DNA of 64,000 nucleotides from Apostichopus japonicus (Eukaryota; Echinodermata; Holothuroidea; Aspidochirotida; Stichopodidae). How positions within the stretch are numbered: the first letter of the stretch is position 1; every line of letters begins with the position of its first letter. A model generated the notes under the pieces. It made no database searches and was not told the DNA's origin. It worked only from the letters and a program-made list of their open reading frames with translations. Below, piece after piece: positions 58,551 through 64,000 of the stretch. The DNA lies in NCBI RefSeq assembly GCF_037975245.1, contig NC_092577.1, positions 4,684,001 to 4,748,000 on the forward strand, read 5' to 3'. The translations under genes and the position numbers were made by a program.

Positions 58551-61500
58551 TATATCCGTGTACATGTTCCAGTGTAAGACACCAGCCCCGGGTCATACAT
58601 TATGTAATGGTGTCCCTTTAAATATCCTTACATGACTTGATATTTCCTTGACCAAATCTAAAACAAACAAAAAAACATATGAAACTATTTGGCAAACTTG
58701 GATAAACTTGTAAAATTACAATTAAAAGCATTTAAATTTTTTGCTCCTAAGAAGGATGCCAAAAGCAATTTGATGTGTTGGTATTTGGTGATGTCACAGA
58801 CTATTTGCATAATTCATGTTTCCTCTGCTGGGAAATGGGCTTATTAAGATGCGGGAGTCAGAGGGAGTCAGATGGGGAGTCACTCCTGTGGGCTTCATGT
58901 TATATTTGCTGTGTACATATTTTAATTTAATTTTTTGCATTTTGATCACCTTTAAGATGTTTAATATAAGAGATTCTATAATTTTCAGTGAACCATGGTA
59001 ATCTGCTTGTATCATTTCATCCAGTTGGGACATTTTTCATTTCATACATCAAACATTCCTGTCCTGCTTCGAAGAACTTGTTCTAACAGTATGAATATTA
59101 TGTTTCTATCACATGAAGGTTACAAACTGTTCATACTGTCAGTACGAGTGCTATGAAGCAGGATATGAGAGGACAGTGTAGATTGGTTGTAGCATTAGGA
59201 AAATTGTCCCAATTGGCTGATAATTTGCTGTGTCTCATGCATATTCATGGTGCTCATAAATGTCACATGACCTGTGTATCAATTATAAACTATTACTTAA
59301 ATGTATGGCATTGTATGGGTGTTTCAGCACTTTGGTGACATACTTACTGCATACATATTGTAGTTGATTCATTGCATTATACTGCCAAAGCATATTAAGT
59401 AGGTTACTTTAGCCCCTAGAAATGTGCTTAACATACCAGGGCTGAAACTTTGCTATCTGGCAATCTTGTTGTGATCACCTCCTAAAGATATGACATAAAA
59501 GTCATCCTCACCTGCAGTATTTCCCGCTCAGGAAGAGCAATATGGAACTCAAATCGTGATTAATAACCCAAACACCCTCCCACCCCCCCCCCCACCCCTC
59601 TCCATCACTATAGTTGTGGCAGAGAATTTATTCAAAACCAAGACAGATGGCAAGAAAAGTTTTAGTTTCATAAAGAAAAAAAATCACCAAACAGCTATAT
59701 GTCAAGAGGTGTAAGACCCTCTCAAGCCTATGGTTATAAACATTGCATGCATTGCATTGAATTCCAATTATGTAACTTTGGTTTGAATGTACCATAGTAG
59801 TTCACACTGACTGAGGTATGTAGTCACAACTTTTTAATACAGGTGGTGTCAACAAATCTGTGTCCACATTTGTTAGAACTTTGCATAATTTTTTTTATGT
59901 CGCTTTATGATATCTATATCACATTGCCTAATGCTTCATCATATGTTGTATTTATGTCGGATATTTTTCTTTTTCTACTCTCCTCTTTTTTCCATATTCC
60001 TTAAAGAAGGTCTTGATTGATGAAGGAAAAGGTAAGAATATTTTCATCAAAATAATATTAACAAAAATGTTAAGATATTATTATATTTAATATAGGAAGC
60101 AAACTTTCTACAAGTGTGTTGTCCATCTGTTATTTTGGGCATCCTTTGACAGGCGGGCACTTTATGCAAAGTCCCTAAAGTTTACACGTCTCTTGTTCTT
60201 AACTTCCAGTCATGCAATGTTTAGCTCAAAATAAAGGCTACTTGGCCACATTAATAGGAATTTGGAAAAACGTCTAGGGCCACAGGAAATACGGCTGCAA
60301 TTTGCCCCGCCTGTTTGCTACAGATGGTTCGTTTGGTGTAGAACATAAAGAAAGTGTCTTTGACTTATCATTTGCAGTTTTTGGTGTTTTCGGTGATACT
60401 CTAATATTCGATGCAAAATACTAAAAAATTATCGTCGACTAATTATCGAACCACAGAGCTGCTTTTAGTGTCTCATTTTCAGTGAAGGTGATATAATCCT
60501 GGTCTCTGTTTGAGTTGATTAAACTTTTACCACCGGAATATTCTTTTAACGTTGACCCACTCACTCCCCCCCCCCCCACCATCCCTGATGTGATTTCTTA
60601 TTGGTCCTTCCAGACTCATCTTCTCCGAGTGGTGACGTGGAGGATCAGAAGGTCTGGGATGATGAGGAGGATTCGGTATCCTACAGCTATTCATTCTTCC
60701 ACTTCATGTTGGCTTTGGCGTCCTGTTACATCATGATGACCCTCACCAATTGGTTTGAGTAAGTTTAACAACCTGTTTTCCTATTTTCCTTAGCTTTTTT
60801 CCATTAATGTCTAGAAGTTACACAAAACTTACACATGTTCCCACCCGTTCATCATTACCTGTAGACAGGCATGAGCTTTTTTTGCATATTCGCGCAATAT
60901 CCGTGATATCTTTTCTACCTCGGGGACAAAAACTATTATCCTAACACGCTGTAGCATACGCAAACTGGAGCCTATACCGCAATTTTTGCAAAGTTCCTTG
61001 ATTTTTATTTACCCCAGGCTCATCCCTGTGTAGATGAAAACAGGTGCCTACTTTTTCCCTCTCTCAAGTTTTAAGACGAGATACATTTGTTAGGGGTACA
61101 TGTCCTGGGAACAGTTTGAATGCTCTACACCAACATATATAATGGTTGTGTCCTCTTAATAGCAGCTTTGAAAGAGTTACTTTATTCACTTTTTAATAGT
61201 CTCATATGTCATCTTATATTCTCTTTCTTGTGGCACGGCGTATTCAAAGAAACACATGTATCATTTACCACACCTTGACACATGTTCCCGGTTGATTCGA
61301 GCAAAGAACGACGCCATTTCGCAGTGAATTATTTTTATCTGATACCACATGGCAAATTTGGCTATGTGATGTGGTGAACTTGCTAACACAAAGTGCAGAG
61401 ATGTGTGGTAGTTTGCAGTAATTGAATGTAGACCAAATCTCATAGACCTTGTAAATCAATGAAGATTTCTTAATTCCGTATTCCTGAATTCAGTAATCCA

Positions 61501-62551
61501 AAGATTATTCAACGCAGCTGTAATGAGACGATTCGTTTATTTTGCTGTGATATGTTATTATCTGCTATCATCTGATACAATCTGTTTGTCTGTCTGACTG
61601 TCTGTCTGTCTGGTAAATAAAATCTTTGGTTTAACACTGGAAAACACTTCTTGCTTGAATACGTTCTTAATATCGAATGAACTCTATATACCGGCACATG
61701 ACCGTAAAGACAGAACCAATGACAACAACAAATTTCAAACACATACTCCAAAGGCACGCACGCACACTCGCACAAACACGCACACGCGCAGTAGCACTGC
61801 AACTTTACATGACGCACACTTCGTAACAATACACAAACAGCACATCGTGTGAGCGCGTTTACAGACCTACAGGTAGCAGCACAAAATGTGGACCATAAAT
61901 TTTTCCCTGTGATGGCAGAATTTGCTCATCAGAATGTTGATTGAAATCAGCAGAAATCCTCTTTTGGTAGTTGCTAAATGATTTCAACGCGCACAAACTA
62001 GCCTCGCCACTGTACAAATGGGCAGTTTAGAGCATCGGTTTTGCAAACTATAGAGCGCGACCCTAAGTGGGTCATGGAAATATATAGGGGGGGGGGGGTG
62101 TCACAAGGGCTTTCCAGACATCAAAGAAATGTATGTACAATTTTTGGAGCTTTCCGGGCGGAAATTAATCAGGTGATTTTTTTTTTAACATCAAGTCCAT
62201 AGACCAAGCCACCTTTCACACATTACTGAGCATTGAATATCTGAGGGGTATTTGTGGATGGGAAGAGGGGGGGGAGGAGGAGGGGTCTGGTTGGTTGTGG
62301 TTCGGTCCTCATTAGCCTTAAAGTTGTGGACCTCTGCTCAAGCAAGAAGATCTTATCGTCCACGTATTTGATGTCATCTTATATTTTACCTCTTTCTCTG
62401 TCCTTACAGCCCGAACCTGGAAGACAAAGAATCCCTACTCGCTGGTGTAGGAGCTATGTGGGTCAAGATCATATCCAGTTGGGTCTGTTTGGGTCTCTTC
62501 GTCTGGACCCTGTTGGCCCCCCTGATTCTAAAAGAAAGAGATTTCTCTTAG
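41853..62551 (+). CDS. SERINC: Serine incorporator (SERINC/TDE1 family), 14 coding exons
   Basis: Coding exons: 41853-41879, 42660-42824, 43400-43620, 44569-44648, 46416-46553, 47243-47322, 47497-47596, 48765-48857, 50591-50714, 51010-51058, 56987-57013, 60007-60031, 60614-60758, 62410-62551. The sum is 1416 bases, 471 residues plus stop, the usual SERINC length. Family landmarks are all present: a Cys-rich N-terminus ([18 protein letters not shown]), [40 protein letters not shown], the [20 protein letters not shown] block, and the C-terminal [19 protein letters not shown] and [12 protein letters not shown]. About ten hydrophobic segments are visible. Family knowledge: a membrane carrier-like protein linked to serine incorporation into phosphatidylserine and sphingolipids and to lipid scrambling. 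ATG 41853 starts the Cys-rich N-terminus directly. No frameshift or stop. Confidence 0.97.
42660..42824 (+). CDS. SERINC: SERINC coding exon 2
   Basis: Acceptor TTTGCCTTCAG, donor TCC|GTGAGT, 55 codons. It carries the Cys-rich stretch and the first membrane segment ([20 protein letters not shown]). Confidence 0.95.
43400..43620 (+). CDS. SERINC: SERINC coding exon 3
   Basis: Acceptor CCTCTGTCAG, donor AATGG|GTGAGT. It encodes an extracytoplasmic loop with the conserved [14 protein letters not shown] motif and the next membrane segment ([20 protein letters not shown]). Phase 2 out. Confidence 0.95.
44569..44648 (+). CDS. SERINC: SERINC coding exon 4
   Basis: Acceptor GGCTCTTTAG, donor GAAAG|GTGAGC. 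It encodes [20 protein letters not shown] and PFGTFEK, the family's most conserved membrane segment. Phase 1 out. Confidence 0.97.
44728..44763. repeat. Fragment of the 44863-45018 foldback MITE
   Basis: The sequence GTTAATCCTGTGAGTAAAGC matches the inner part of the right arm of the nearby MITE (ATTAATCCTGTGAGTAACGC). Confidence 0.6.
44863..45018. mobile_element. Foldback MITE, 156 bp with 47-bp inverted arms
   Basis: Arms 44863-44909 and 44972-45018 are reverse complements with one mismatch, starting GGGGTTAATCAACGG. They surround a spacer rich in TGCAC and CGGGC motifs. It would form a long hairpin in the SERINC pre-mRNA (intron 4). No clear target duplication was seen. Confidence 0.85.
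45165..45340 (+). repeat. Third copy of the 37.5-kb direct repeat
   Basis: Shares CTGACCGAGGACTTGAAC, GGTTGTGATTTCTAAAGAAT and ATGGGGTCCTC with 37479 and 37679. It is preceded by a TG-rich tract, as in those copies. Confidence 0.75.
45595..45822 (-). mobile_element. tRNA-derived SINE in SERINC intron 4
   Basis: The minus-strand head at 45822-45757 has pairing ends GGAGTG/CACTCC, A-box TTAGCTCAGTGGTTAACGC and B-box GGTTCGAGTC. The T-stem is deleted, so it is not a working tRNA. The body extends to about 45595. It lies 160 bp from the 78-bp array. Confidence 0.65.
45982..46449 (+). repeat. Junction array A: 78-bp units ending in SERINC exon 5
   Basis: Units start (ATTAACGTATAC) at 45982, 46060, 46137, 46215, 46293 and 46371. 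The sixth unit runs through the true 3' splice site into exon 5. The first five carry GTATTGTGGTGTATT(A)TCGG where the sixth has TCAGTGTGGCGTATCTTCGG. Each is therefore an intronic copy of intron end plus exon start, with the AG acceptor lost. In the exon frame each copy has a TAA stop. Confidence 0.9.
46416..46553 (+). CDS. SERINC: SERINC coding exon 5
   Basis: Acceptor GTCCCCTCAG, donor TGTG|GTAAGT. It encodes [20 protein letters not shown] and [14 protein letters not shown]. Its first about 34 bases are the terminal unit of the 78-bp tandem array that fills the preceding intron end. Confidence 0.97.
46755..46858 (+). repeat. Minisatellite of TACCTGCAGT (PstI-rich)
   Basis: Seven to nine TACCTGCAG motifs in two higher-order units separated by TTAAAATG. 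Located in SERINC intron 5. Confidence 0.9.
47243..47322 (+). CDS. SERINC: SERINC coding exon 6
   Basis: Acceptor TCTTTTTCAG, donor CAG|GTAGAT. It encodes one membrane helix ([20 protein letters not shown]). The intron after it starts with an AT-rich TTAATTAATT repeat. Confidence 0.96.
47330..47402. repeat. (TTAA)n-type low-complexity tract
   Basis: Begins six bases after the exon 6 donor; TTAATTAATTAATTAATTAA then TATATAAT. Confidence 0.9.
47497..47596 (+). CDS. SERINC: SERINC coding exon 7
   Basis: Acceptor TTTTATACAG, donor GAAT|GTAAGT. It encodes [20 protein letters not shown] and [13 protein letters not shown]. The last 46 bases plus 11 intron bases form unit 1 of a 57-bp tandem array. 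Confidence 0.96.
47551..47835 (+). repeat. Junction array B: 57-bp units starting in SERINC exon 7
   Basis: Five units, each exactly 57 bp, start at 47551, 47608, 47665, 47722 and 47779. Each holds 46 bases of exon 7 end and 11 bases of intron start. Units 1 to 4 keep a GTAAGT donor; unit 5 has GTAAGA. Only use of the first donor (47596) gives the SERINC frame. Reading on meets TGT AAG TAA. Confidence 0.95.
48378..48627 (+). repeat. (TTATTATTG)n-type trinucleotide tract
   Basis: About 250 bases of TTA/TTG/TGA triplets. The 78-codon Tyr-rich ORF across it is an artefact. Confidence 0.95.
48765..48857 (+). CDS. SERINC: SERINC coding exon 8
   Basis: Acceptor TTTTGTTTAG, donor GATA|GTATGT. It encodes the hallmark [20 protein letters not shown] and [14 protein letters not shown] fragment begins soon after the donor. 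Confidence 0.97.
48895..49190 (+). mobile_element. Non-LTR retrotransposon 3' end in SERINC intron 8
   Basis: The frame to 49097 reads [20 protein letters not shown] and [20 protein letters not shown], then [14 protein letters not shown], the typical C-terminus of CR1/Jockey-like ORF2. It is followed by a T-rich 3' UTR-like piece. It is 5'-truncated and begins within about 40 bases of the exon 8 donor. Confidence 0.85.
49804..50162. mobile_element. hAT-type MITE, 359 bp, in SERINC intron 8
   Basis: The ends are CAGGGTTGTCCAACCT and its inverse. The flanks are CCTTAGGA and CCATAGGA, an 8-bp duplication with one change. The left end continues ACGGCCCACGGGCC, the classic hAT/Charlie pattern. 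The 145-codon ORF across it is not a transposase. Confidence 0.92.
50591..50714 (+). CDS. SERINC: SERINC coding exon 9
   Basis: Acceptor CACATTGCAG, donor CCAG|GTAAGG. It encodes [20 protein letters not shown] and a membrane helix ([12 protein letters not shown]). The final 47 bases and the donor are duplicated downstream (87-bp unit). Confidence 0.96.
50668..50858 (+). repeat. Junction array C: 87-bp units starting in SERINC exon 9
   Basis: GATTGGGTTGGCATG recurs at 50668 (exonic), 50755 and 50842 (partial). Unit 2 is a near-perfect copy of 47 exon bases plus the GTAAGG donor and 40 intron bases. Use of the second donor would meet a stop at once (AG GTAA). Confidence 0.95.
51010..51058 (+). 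CDS. SERINC: SERINC coding exon 10
   Basis: Acceptor TTTCTTACAG, donor AAC|GTGAGT. It encodes [17 protein letters not shown], the conserved SIR(T/S)S motif. Its 3' end is the first unit of a 48-bp tandem array. Confidence 0.95.
51038..51300 (+). repeat. Junction array D: 47-48-bp units starting in SERINC exon 10
   Basis: AGTATGAATCC or AGTTTGAATCC recurs at 51062, 51110, 51157, 51204 and 51252; AGCTTA recurs in step from exonic 51042. The exon end (AAGCTTACGGGGAATAAC) and donor form the first, most diverged unit. Later units have lost the GTGAGT donor. Confidence 0.9.
51960..52870 (+). repeat. Degenerate minisatellite of ACTTGAAA / AAAGTTAGTA motifs
   Basis: Roughly 65-70-bp units containing GCTTGAAGACTGCTTGAAAA, GTAACTTAAAGTTAGTATCA and similar. 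Strongly diverged. In SERINC intron 10. Confidence 0.7.
53276..53640 (-). mobile_element. Non-LTR retrotransposon 3' end, minus strand
   Basis: The frame 53539-53276 contains [20 protein letters not shown] and [20 protein letters not shown], a LINE ORF2 C-terminus. It ends in a (TTA)n tail (+ strand AAT repeats at 53298-53322), as CR1/L2-like elements do. Confidence 0.8.
54725..55012. repeat. ATCACAT / GATAATAAT minisatellite
   Basis: Interspersed repeats of ACATAATCACATTATTGATA and GATGAATATTGATAATAATG, ending with an inverted TGATTATTTTGATAATAATG that can pair with the start. Confidence 0.9.
55219..55269. repeat. (TA)n microsatellite
   Basis: About 25 TA repeats directly abutting MITE-A copy 3. 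Confidence 0.95.
55270..55430 (+). mobile_element. MITE family A, copy 3 (SERINC intron 10)
   Basis: 161 bp, CAGGCATGAAC to GCTCATCCCTG. The flanks ATATATAT/ATATATGT agree at 6 or more bases, but the left flank is a microsatellite so this is weak. Highly similar to copies 2 and 4. Confidence 0.85.
55431..56986. other. SERINC intron 10, 3' part
   Basis: AT-rich, no repeat or second gene recognised. A C/T-rich segment lies at 56030-56090. Confidence 0.5.
56987..57013 (+). CDS. SERINC: SERINC micro-exon 11 (27 bases)
   Basis: Acceptor TTCTTTATAG, donor GAG|GTAAGC, nine codons (DMADYGSGE), phase 0 at both ends. It lies in the variable cytoplasmic loop, so it could be skipped without frame change. 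Candidate alternative exon. Confidence 0.7.
57014..60006. other. SERINC intron 11
   Basis: Contains C-rich tracts (57690, 59585), a TG-rich tract (58208-58256) and a (TA)n run at 58518-58548. No exon or mobile element is supported. A GTCGTCGTCGTCGTAC-like triplet run in the preceding intron (56480) is similar low-complexity sequence. Confidence 0.5.
60007..60031 (+). CDS. SERINC: SERINC micro-exon 12 (25 bases)
   Basis: Acceptor TTCCTTAAAG, donor AAAG|GTAAGA. It encodes KVLIDEGK. The alternative acceptor three bases on (AAG) would drop one Lys. The phase change (0 to 1) makes it obligatory for the downstream frame. Confidence 0.8.
60614..60758 (+). CDS. SERINC: SERINC coding exon 13
   Basis: Acceptor TCCTTCCAG, donor TTTGA|GTAAGT. 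It encodes an acidic loop ([17 protein letters not shown]), the invariant [10 protein letters not shown] and the next helix ([16 protein letters not shown]). Confidence 0.97.
60866..61028 (+). mobile_element. MITE family A, copy 4 (SERINC intron 13)
   Basis: 163 bp, CAGGCATGAGC to GCTCATCCCTG, flanked by a perfect TGTAGA direct repeat at 60860-60865 and 61029-61034. Same orientation as copy 3. Confidence 0.88.
61580..61615. repeat. (TCTG)n microsatellite
   Basis: TGTCTGTCTGACTGTCTGTC-type tetranucleotide run. A CA/CGC-rich tract follows at 61740-61800. Confidence 0.85.
62033..62115. mobile_element. hAT-like terminal relic
   Basis: The segment CGGTTTTGCAAACTATAGAG followed by CGCGACCCTAAGTGGGTCAT resembles the common hAT end with a GACCC..GGGTC hairpin. 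A G11 run follows. No partner end identified. Confidence 0.35.
62410..62551 (+). CDS. SERINC: SERINC last coding exon
   Basis: Acceptor GTCCTTACAG. It encodes [20 protein letters not shown], the last helix ([19 protein letters not shown]) and KERDFS, stop TAG at 62549-62551. Confidence 0.97.
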
Positions 62552-62645
62552 AAGCATCTAGAGGAAACCTGCAACCGTTTCAAATGCAATTTACTTTTTA
62601 ATGCTCTAAGTGTATTGGTGAAGGTGTATACTGTAGCTTTAAAGT

Positions 62646-62651
62646 AATAAA
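62646..62651 (+). terminator. SERINC: Poly(A) signal AATAAA for SERINC
   Basis: First AATAAA after the stop, 95 bases into the 3' UTR (GTAATAAACTAAC). Another AATAAA at about 63719 could serve a longer 3' UTR. Confidence 0.6.
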
Positions 62652-62659
62652 CTAACTCG

Positions 62660-64000
62660 TAATTAACATCCACGTTATTATTCACTTCTTGGGTTGTTTG
62701 TTTTTTTTTTCTTTTTAAATTGCTAAATAATAGAGAGAGGGATAGGGAGAGAAATAAGAAAAGTTGCTGAATTTGAGTAATGGCTTATTTAAGCAGTCGA
62801 ATAAATTATAGACATTTGAAGCTAAGTGTGGAGGTGGAACAAGTAATGTACTTGTAAGTCACTCTTTGAATCTTGTCATTACTATTCATCATAATACAGC
62901 ATCTTTTAGTTTATAATATCTCCATTGGTGTTAGTAAAGGGAGTATGTTGAAATTGTGAATTTATTTGTGAAATATTTGATGTAAGCAAAGACATTTACG
63001 ATGTAAATGTCACCAAGCAGACTTTTCTGCGGACGAGAGTACAAAATGTTTCTGTTGTCCTCTTTTTCGGGGGGAGGGGAGGGGGTGGGGGGAGGGGAGG
63101 GGGGTGTCTGTGCTATAACTGCAAAGTGAGAGTCACCCTTAAATGTTCATTTTATCCTCTTTCAGCTTTGTCTGTTATGCATCATGGTTCTTATTTTGCT
63201 GGCAAGGTCTAATTGAGAACTTTATAATCAAGAAACAATGATATATATCTCACAGTCATTTGAGTCTTAGAAGGTAGCTAGTAATCTAGTATCTTTCAAC
63301 CAGGGAGTTGTTTGTTGCCGAAGGTCACTGCTCCGCAGTTCAACTTACGTAGTCGTTTTTATCAAGAATATTGTAAATGAAGGAAGAAGTTGCGCAAATG
63401 CATTTCGTTTATAAGGGGATTAGATCTTTGCTATTTTTGTACTACAAATAGCCATTAATTTTGTAATTTGCTGTCAAATGGTAAGGAGGTGGAGGAAGGT
63501 GTGGAAGGGTGAATTCTGTGGTGCTTCAGACAATGTAGTCGAACCAATCAACCTTTCCCTCCCCACCCCCCCCCCCACACGGAACCACCCACGCGGAACC
63601 ACCCACGCCCTATTCTCTTCTTCTAAGAACATCACCCAAGTAATGTCAAATATTTCCCAGTAATTAACAGTTTTTCTCAGTCATTATAATATCCAAGAAA
63701 TGGAAAATTAGTTTTGTAAATAAAAGTAGAAATACAATGAAGGTTAACATTAATCAGTAGGCTAAAAGGGGTAATATGCTAGAAAGTGTCAAAAAATGGT
63801 CATCAATGACTGAATGTTTACACAGAAACAGTACATGCCCTACCATCTTTGGAGTATTGTGTCTGTTAACAAAATCTACTTTGACCAGCCTAAAATGATC
63901 TGGGAATTACGGTATTCTGTGGAATTTTTCAGGACCAGAAAATGTCATCTTTAACACAACAATCTCTGCAAATTGGCCAAAATTTGGGCCCAAAAAAGTC
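62660..64000. other. Downstream of SERINC; no gene recognised
   Basis: AT-rich, with a G-rich (GGGGA)n-type block at 63069-63105 and C-rich repeats at 63560-63600 that contain CACGCGGAACCACC twice. Possibly extended 3' UTR, then intergenic. Confidence 0.45.

Overview
The window is intron-rich, AT-leaning animal nuclear DNA. It has GT-AG introns, no operons, and much of it is decayed transposon, SINE, LINE and satellite sequence. I infer an invertebrate deuterostome, possibly an echinoderm or hemichordate. This rests on the single SERINC gene, the expanded C2H2 zinc-finger remnants and the repeat style, so it is a guess rather than an identification.

The best-supported gene is a complete SERINC (serine incorporator/TDE1 family) gene on the + strand. 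It has 14 coding exons from 41853 to 62551. All junctions are GT-AG with consistent phases and give a 471-residue multi-pass membrane protein. Four of its exon-intron junctions (46416, 47596, 50714, 51058) lie inside short tandem arrays whose first or last unit is the exon edge itself, and all four periods (78, 57, 87, 48 bp) are multiples of three. This is the most unusual feature of the window. Upstream on the same strand, 28611-33631 holds a small four-exon gene model of unknown function, with an in-frame stop at the end of exon 2 and a good poly(A) signal. On the minus strand at 3.96-7.1 kb lies a C2H2 zinc-finger locus with about six readable fingers, broken by a frameshift and flanked by degenerate fingers.

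Mobile DNA dominates the rest. There are four copies of a 155-164 bp hAT-like MITE; hAT-type MITEs at 5167-5548 and 49804-50162 with near-perfect 8-bp target duplications; a 637-bp element with an 8-bp duplication (22218-22854); a 1.3-kb element with inverted ends and a GGTACC-rich minisatellite core (15189-16509); and a 1.27-kb near-perfect foldback (11230-12495). Two large TGACCT/AGGTCA-rich elements lie at 7.4-9.8 kb (minus) and 33.7-37.2 kb (plus). A repeat with a promoter-like end occurs in three copies, one of them split by a nested MITE. There are also tRNA-derived SINEs and three non-LTR retrotransposon 3' ends.

Layout: 0-7.1 kb repeats and zinc-finger remnants; 7.4-26.2 kb a mobile-element landscape with no convincing gene; 26.3-33.7 kb the small gene and its upstream region; 33.7-41 kb satellites and element relics; 41.8-62.7 kb SERINC; 62.7-64 kb downstream sequence with no gene seen.
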